Shown here: piece after piece, positions 57,881-64,000 of the stretch
Numbering within the stretch: position 1 is the stretch's first letter
How the letters are laid out: each line of letters opens with the position of its first letter
From: Sordariomycetes sp. S80-01Y
Taxonomy: Eukaryota > Ascomycota > Sordariomycetes
Direction of reading: 5' to 3'
DNA length: 64,000 bases
Assembly: GCA_037042185.1 (NCBI GenBank)
Contig: JAXQJY010000026.1
Coordinates: forward strand, 1,674,001 to 1,738,000
Notes under the pieces: model-generated
Database searches by the model: none
What the model was told of the DNA's origin: nothing
What the model saw: only the letters and a program-made list of their open reading frames with translations
Translations under genes and position numbers: made by a program

Positions 57881-59585
57881 ATGGATCCAATTGTCTACTG
57901 GGCGATCGGAGTGGGAGGTGTTGTTGTCATCTTGCTTGGCGCCGCAATGTATCACATTCCGCCTGCATGGAAGGCCGTGTTGAGAGCATGGTTTCTTGTT
58001 CACTTATACTATCCATCCCTCCCTTGGATCTCCATTCTCAAACGATTCGACTTACTTCTTGCGACTCTGTTCATTGCCGCTAACATTTCTTCAGTCGCGA
58101 TAGGCGTGCATCAAATCGAAGACTATCATCGGAGACTTGGCCACGCAGCCCTTATACATCTCGTCTTGCTCTGTCTCTGCAGTGGAAGAAACCCGCTTCC
58201 GGACAAGATAGGCATACGAGGTGGAAGGCTCGCTGGTCTTAATCAACTTTTTGCGATATCAATGCTCTTCAACGCAGGCTTTCACGCAATCATGGCCGCA
58301 AATGAGTCGCAGCTGGAGTTACTGGCACCTCAGGTGGCGGGCATCACCGTGTGTATTAATTATGTCCACTCGGACGGCAGTAGCTGACTTGTGAAGGCTC
58401 TATCCGCGCTTCTGTGCGTAATTCTATGTTTTTCCCTAAGATCTTGTCCATGGATCTTCGATTTCTTGACGCTCATCTCTGCAATACTTGTCGTTGCAAT
58501 TATCGTCGCACTCTGGATACACCTCCCGCCTGACTATGTCTACAAGACACCTCACATATACCTGCTCGTCAGCTGCATCGTTCTTTGCACCACGAGGATG
58601 CTCAGTTTCTTCAACATGATCTATATGGGTAGCTTGAGCAGTAAAGCGACCGTAGTCGCTGATGAAGGTCGCACCGGCATCGAAATTCGCATTAGACTCC
58701 CCCGCCCGCGTCCGATTCATGCGGGGCAGTTCATCTACCTCTGCCTCCCTGGGATTTCGACGTTTGCCCTCCTAAGATCCCATCCTTTACAAGTGATGTG
58801 GGTTCACATCGATACCGACGGGGTGCAGGTATTGATTGTTCTTGTCAAGCCACGTAGAGGGTTTACGAGGAAGCTTCTCCTCGCAGACCCGCATCACAAG
58901 TATAGAGCAATTGTAGAGGGCCCGTTTGGACCTACTCTGCGGTTGGATCAGTTTGGAACGGTTATTCTGTTCGCAACGAATATTGGCATATCCGCCCAAC
59001 TAGGCTTCATGAAAGATGTCCTGGAACTCTACGGGAACTGTAGAGCCAAGGCAAGAAGGATCGCTTTGTTCTGGGAGATAGATGCCGAAGGTAAGTGCAT
59101 TAGCTGTATCTTTTCACATTAAAGCTCATCCAGTGTAGTTTATCGTTACTGGGTAAAGGACTGGATGGACGAGCTTCTCAAGATGGACAAGGACTATGTG
59201 GGTTCCCACCCCTTACCCCCACCCCGACTACATCGTACTCATAGTAGCTAGATTATTGACATGCACGTCTACATTCGCGGCAATTTCCTCTTCCAAGAAA
59301 ATGCGGCAGAAAAGGTGGAGTTGGGCGAACATTCCAGAATTACCAAACACTACAAAGCCATGAATTGTATGGAACTTGTCAACACGGAAATCACAAGTCG
59401 CAAGGGGAAGACTCTGATCACATGTAAGTTAAACGCTTATGAGTGCGTGATTCGAAACGCTAAATTCCATAGCTTGTACGGGCCCCGAGTTGAGCCAAAT
59501 CATCACTCGCGAAGTTTGCCACAACTTTGTTGACGACATCACTTTCGTTGAGCTCGAGTTTAGACCATGGTCGACGTCTAAGTGA
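57881..59585 (+). CDS. ferric reductase (FRE, NOX family)
   Basis: There are five exons, 57881-58348, 58397-59090, 59139-59197, 59252-59423 and 59473-59585, giving 501 residues with all frames compatible. A membrane ferric-reductase domain (about residues 1-250) includes paired His segments, HRRLGHAALIHLVLL and FNAGFHAIMA, that would bind heme. A FAD domain follows with the SHPLQVMW motif (HPxxV type), then a NADPH domain with EGPFGP and a C-terminal TGPELSQ segment. The end, VELEFRPWS, is diagnostic. These enzymes move electrons from NADPH across the membrane to reduce ferric iron. FRE is one of the accessory genes described in Starship elements. It lies between a frameshifted gene and a decayed NLR, yet is itself intact. 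Confidence 0.88.
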
Positions 59586-59678
59586 TCCATGGCTTGCGTA
59601 TGGCCATGTCCTAAGTCAAACTCCCTGGAGTAGATAGATATCATCTTTTAGACAGTATTCCATAGAGGAAATTATTAG

Positions 59679-60178
59679 CTACTTATGTTCCGGCTCCACA
59701 AGGCTGATGTCAATCCGCAGCCTACCGCGTTGCAATCCGACAGTTCCAATTAGCTGAACATAGACAAGCTCGGAAATTGTTTCAATTGACGTCTCAGTCC
59801 CTCTGCCTTCTCCCAATCGCCCTGGAATTAAAGCTGCATGGACATTGAATGCGTAACCATGGCATGTGTAAACCCTCCAGTAGATCCCAGCACAGCCCAA
59901 GCATCATCCCACGATTTCATGTCGAAATTATAGTTGCCAGCTATACTCCCAAATAGCAGACCATGATTTGCTGAGCGCCCTTTAATTGATGGTTTGAGTA
60001 CATGGCCGAAACTTCTTGGTCGCCTGGCATGTTTCAGTGTCAAAGCTTGTGTACTAGAGCTCGCCGCAGGACAGTTTCGACTTGAAGTACGAGGGGCAAG
60101 AGTGGCACGGCTGAGATGAACAAGACCTTCTTCATTAAGGAGCAGACCAGAGTGTATACTCTGGTATCGTGCCGCCAT
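59679..60178 (-). CDS. small uncharacterised protein, low support
   Basis: A frame from 60178 (MAARYQSIHSGLLLNEEG) runs to KSWDDAWAVLGSTGG. It can be joined through a 52-bp GTTTAC...TTCCAG segment (about 59876-59825) to SIETISELVYVQLIG and a stop at 59679, giving about 150 residues. The donor is weak. Without splicing the frame ends at 59828. The end part has an alternating hydrophobic pattern (GTVGLQRGRLRIDISLV). I do not recognise the family, and it may be a remnant. The 36-bp shared element lies about 110 bp upstream. Confidence 0.35.
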
Positions 60179-60288
60179 GTCTACGTCATCGGCATCCAGC
60201 TGGCGCTATAGCAGTGAACTCCATACAAGGGCTCTCTGTTTGGTTGCTCGTGCTCTTGAACATGTGTGGCCGCCTGAGGCTGGTCACC

Positions 60289-60324
60289 GATGCTATTTTT
60301 AGCCAGCGAACTTCCTAGGAAGTT
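60289..60324. repeat. 36-bp shared element, copy 2
   Basis: This is the second copy of the element at 30313-30348, with 33 of 36 bases identical. The core here is a perfect palindrome, AACTTCCTAGGAAGTT. As at copy 1, it lies upstream (about 110 bp) of a minus-strand gene start. Confidence 0.7.
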
Positions 60325-60610
60325 TTACGGGGTTGCACTTGATTGCCTTGTGCTGCACCATCAGTGCTCCATCGAAATTGCTTGCTTGGTATTTACCGTC
60401 AACTATTTACTTGAGTCAAGCCTTTTGAGCTATGAGACTAATCGTGTATGAATGACCAATAAAGTGTAGTCTCGTGATCCTGACTAGCATGGGTTACATC
60501 GGCTTGGAAGAGGTCCTGGCGGAACATTGAACGTACCATCCCGTGTTTACATTTGCATATGAGAGCAGAATGACCCATATACGATCATCAAAGCCTGCTT
60601 GAACAAGCTA

Positions 60611-63600
60611 CTAGATACCCAGGTCATCGGCTCCGCGCTTCGAAGGAAGCAGCCCTAGAGCTAGGGATCCAAAGCTTTCTGTAATCGCCTCTACGACGCC
60701 CTCGGTGATCTCGACCTCGTCTCCGCGCTTCTCCAGAAGCATCGCCATGATATCCTTGCCGCTGTGATAATTGCTGACTGCAGCTTGAACGACGCCCTCG
60801 GTGATCTTGACCTCGTCTCCGCGCTTCTCTAGAAGCATCGCCATAATATCCTTGCCACTATATTCGTTTTTAAGTGCAGCTCTAACGACGGCCTCGGTGA
60901 TCTTGACCTCGTCTCCGCGCTTCTCCAGAAGCATCGCCATAACCTCCTTGCCACTGCTCCAATTACTGGCTACAGCTTGAACGACAGCCTCGGTGATCTC
61001 GACCTCGTCTCCGCGCTTCTCCAGAAGCATCGCCATAATATCCTTGCCACTGCTCCAATTACTGGCTACAGCTCGAACGATGGTCTCGGTGATCTCTACC
61101 TCGTCTCCGCGCTTCTCCAGAAGCATCGCCATAATTTCCTTGCCACTGCCCTCTTTGCTAGCTACACTTACCATAACATCGTTGGTCAATGAAAATCCGA
61201 AGCTATTACTAAGGCACTATCTCAATACTTCCATACTTCCAAACGTAATGCTTAATCGTTCAATCTATCCATCTAGTACGCTCTGTCGCCGAGATTCCCA
61301 TTCTTCCAATCGCAAGAAATTGCTAAGATTAAATACGCAAACAAAATCGATCTTATGCGTCGGTCCACGGCAAGCATCAAGTCTCTTCCACACGTCATAT
61401 GCTCCTTCAAACCCATCTAGGAGTGATAGCAACAGGCTTAACCATTGCTACAGTCCAGATTTAGCATTCGCGCCAATAGCCAGAAAGTCAGAAAGCCTTT
61501 AATATAAATTATCGTGTACCATCAGATCAACATTCCTGGTGTAGAAAGCCCAATAGAGATAGCTATATATCGATATTGTCGTTCGAAGATGCAGATTCCT
61601 CAAGCTTAATTAAAGGTCGGACAAGCAGGTTTCTACGACAAGAGCATTCATAGATAAAACACTATACCACGTTTACGCCTCTAAGAACTCTCAAACCAAT
61701 AAATGTGAGAAGCGGAAGATATCTAGATAGATATCGAGGACTATAAGGTTATAGCAGAGGCCAAGAAGTTAATCTTCCCGAATTTCTAAAGTGAGCTGAC
61801 CTACTATATATCTAATAGCTATAAGAAGCTCCGCAGACTTAAGGGTCTCTTTTACATAGAGCAGCCAGCTAAAGGCACTCTGCACGAGCCGCCGATCTAC
61901 CTTAGCGGGATGACGACTGATTCGATCATAGATCTATTAATATAATTCTATTAGAGACTGGGTGAGCTTCCTAAGTCATTCTTCGACAGCGTCGTCGGTA
62001 TTATAATAACGTAGTTCTTCTATCTATAAGCTAACCCAGCGGAACCTAGACCTATCAGTGACGCTCCCGTAGGCGGTTATGGGAAAACGCACATACCTTG
62101 CGCATTGGCTTTAAGCTTAATACTAATTTTCCGACGTAGCTCGTCTTTTTATGGGCTTCCCCGTAGTAGCTCCTGGCTCTTAATGCGGCGATCGAGTTTA
62201 GAACGAATAAAAGCCCGGATATCCACCGCGTTACGATCGGACAATAGCTCGAGCGTGGGATAGCTCTATAAGCGACAGATAAGGTCCTGGTTATCACGGC
62301 TCGAGATAAAGATTTTCAGGAGGCATGGTACCTCTTTTAAGAAGCGCTTAAGCGTAGCGAGGAGCGCCCCCCTGGTCTATCGGTTGCATTTATCTAACGC
62401 ATTGAGGACCAGGATTGCCATCGAGGCTTTATACTCGCTAAGCAGTTAGAGAATAAGCTATTCGCTCTTGCCCTAGGTGAGCTGCTATTTGGCAAAGCCC
62501 TTGTCCTTATACTCTTTATAGAGCCGCCTGGCTGGCGCGAGAACTTTAGCACCCTGAGGTCTTGTAAGCTACCTGGCGAGACTGGCAATAATATAAGCGG
62601 GGTCGGAGCGGCCAGGCTTAGCAGAGTTACGGGCATAATAGAAGTATACCGGCGCGGGTGCTTTTTGCTCGCGAAAGGCATGACGCGTATTTTTAATCAC
62701 AATTGACCTGCGCCGTATTAGCAAAGGCTCAGAAGGCAGCGACCAGATATACACAAGCTTACTCTTACCTAATCCGGGGATCCCATGTAGCCAAAGAATG
62801 GACGATACGCTCTTATTCTACCAGGCCAAGAACTTAGGGTCCTATAGCAGCCATTGCCCTATTCCATTAAGGATATCCGCCTTCGCTTGCTTGTGATAGT
62901 CGATGTATCGCTCTTAAGAAATCCACTATAAAATCTCGTTCTGCCTCATGCCTATAGTCGTTAGAACTAAAGAAGCGTAAGTTGTATAGATATACGATCA
63001 AGGTACCCTCTAACCTTCTAGAGGTTGTTATCCCAATGCGTAAGGGGCATCGCAAACTTAGAGAGAATCCTTTTAAGAGTGCTATACGACTTAAGTTACA
63101 CTGCGATGGTAAGTAATAGGACTTAACTAAAGTGAAGGGCTCACCTTATACGCCGATGCGGAGAAAGTAGGCGTTGACTATTTGCTACGCTTCCGTTATC
63201 TTAATAAAGGCCAAAGGCAACGATTAAGAGTTAAGGATGCTATACTTCAGCGTTCGCTCTGCATCATTTAGTCGCGGTCAAGCCCATGATTATGATTTTG
63301 CTTACCTAGCGTGTTCTTCTTATAATATCTCGTGGCCTCGCCAAGGAAGGTAAGAATAGAGGCATACAATTTAACAAGCTCGACATATAATATCTCATGT
63401 CCGGCCAGCAATATCTGCTTCGTTATATCCTTGACTATAGCACTACGGCAAATGGTCTTAGCCATGGCAGGGAGCCAGTCTAGTAGAGCACCGTATACTT
63501 CGAGATCGCCGACCGTAGCCTAAAATGGGTGAGAGTAGAAGCACCACAGGGATGAGGAGACGGATATTTAGCAAGAAATGGAAACCGGCCCATGGCAGGG

Positions 63601-63964
63601 CGGCGTGTGCGGGATCGTACTGGACCATAACATCGCCCACGGCCTTAAAGTGGTTTACCCATTTAACGACCTTAGCGAGTAGATCGCAAACGATTACCTT
63701 CTGGCCATTGGAGCGCGAGATAGACCACACGTTTTCAGTAGCCCGCGTCTAGGCTTTTTTAGCTAACTGTTGGAGCTCTTATATGTTTGCACGCTTCTCG
63801 TGCGCCCAGTCGATCTGAGACTTAACATGCTGAGGCAAAGTCTCGACGGCGCGTGTCCAGAGGTCGTCGTCGCTAGGGTTGTCAGCGCGGAGGGACGAGT
63901 GAATTCCAACCGATGTGCGAACTCACCTTCGCGTCGGAAGGGGACGGGGCGGCTCCAAGGTCAT
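60611..63964 (-). pseudogene. decayed NACHT-type NLR with C-terminal repeats
   Basis: On the minus strand the fragments run in NLR order. The start (about 63964) and the early segment DDDLWTRAVETLPQ come first. An N-terminal effector-adjacent domain (KWVNHFKAVGDVMVQYDP, HAALPWAGFHFLL) follows at about 63730-63580. Further on are QILLAGHEILYVELVKLYAS, DFLRAIHR, and a Walker A motif LHGIPGLGKSKLV (about 62795-62755) with later NACHT pieces. Five 32-residue repeats close the C-terminus (61189-60611). Many stops and shifts interrupt the middle, and the sequence is TA-rich, as expected after RIP. NLRs are fungal self/non-self receptors and are frequent Starship cargo. The repeat part is still an open frame of 192 codons. 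Confidence 0.72.
60690..61170 (-). repeat. five 96-bp repeats (32 residues each)
   Basis: The same CTCCGCGCTTCT landmark recurs at 60721, 60817, 60913, 61009 and 61105, exactly 96 bp apart. Each unit encodes 32 residues of the type SGKDIMAMLLEKRGDEV followed by an EITEAVVQAVASN-like half. Copies are nearly identical at DNA level. They form the C-terminal array of the NLR remnant. Confidence 0.9.
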
Positions 63965-64000
63965 GCTGTTGACTATATCATGAATGTGGACAGTGTTGCT
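61190..64000. other. RIP-like degraded stretch
   Basis: High TA content and frequent stops occur in all frames on both strands, with only NLR fragments recognisable. No other gene, and no recombinase, could be made out to the window end. Confidence 0.55.

Noticed and set aside
60690-61170. ankyrin repeat array
   Set aside because: The unit is 32 residues and lacks the TPLHxAA and LLxxGAD signatures, so it is not called ankyrin.

Overview
The window looks like a chromosome segment of a filamentous ascomycete, probably a Sordariomycete. The reasons are short introns (about 45-140 nt, GT...AG), Zn2Cys6 regulators, a PTH11/rhodopsin-type membrane protein, a division-1 chitin synthase, NACHT-type NLR remains and AT-rich, TA-rich stretches that resemble RIP damage. 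Intron/exon structures were assigned by hand from splice sites and reading frame. The species cannot be named from this sequence.

Region 1 (about 1-25.6 kb) is conserved or ordinary genome. It holds PPT1 palmitoyl-protein thioesterase, a ribosomal-L1-fold nucleolar protein (Utp30/Cic1 type), and a likely sulfonate-use cluster (Dal5/Soa1-type transporter, TauD/TfdA dioxygenase, Zn2Cys6 regulator). It continues with a rhodopsin-domain membrane protein divergent from a cytochrome P450, a BTB protein, a chitin synthase, an FHA protein of the Tos4/Plm2 kind and a small conserved protein.

Region 2 (about 26-38.5 kb) is an accessory module of intact genes: a DUF3723 protein, a pseudokinase, a Thr-rich GPI-type surface protein, a 933-residue protein ending in a complete Ulp1 (C48) protease domain, an uncharacterised protein and a zinc-finger protein. 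Three of them carry internal tandem repeats.

Region 3 (about 39-51 kb) is a stress-resistance-like cargo block. It has an MBD4-type HhH-GPD DNA glycosylase, an Ssu1 sulfite exporter next to a Zn2Cys6 regulator, an arrestin-like protein, and a divergent pair made of a diverged enolase and a FEX fluoride exporter. Enolase is the classic fluoride-sensitive enzyme, so this pair reads as a fluoride-resistance cassette.

Region 4 (about 51-64 kb) is mostly decayed. It holds AT-rich repeat debris, a frameshifted coiled-coil gene, an intact coiled-coil gene, a frameshifted four-TM gene, an intact five-exon ferric reductase (FRE), and a broken NLR whose C-terminus still has five exact-period 32-residue repeats. 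DUF3723, FRE and NLR together are the accessory gene set described for Starship giant transposons. No tyrosine-recombinase captain (DUF3435) is visible here, so the Starship reading is an inference.
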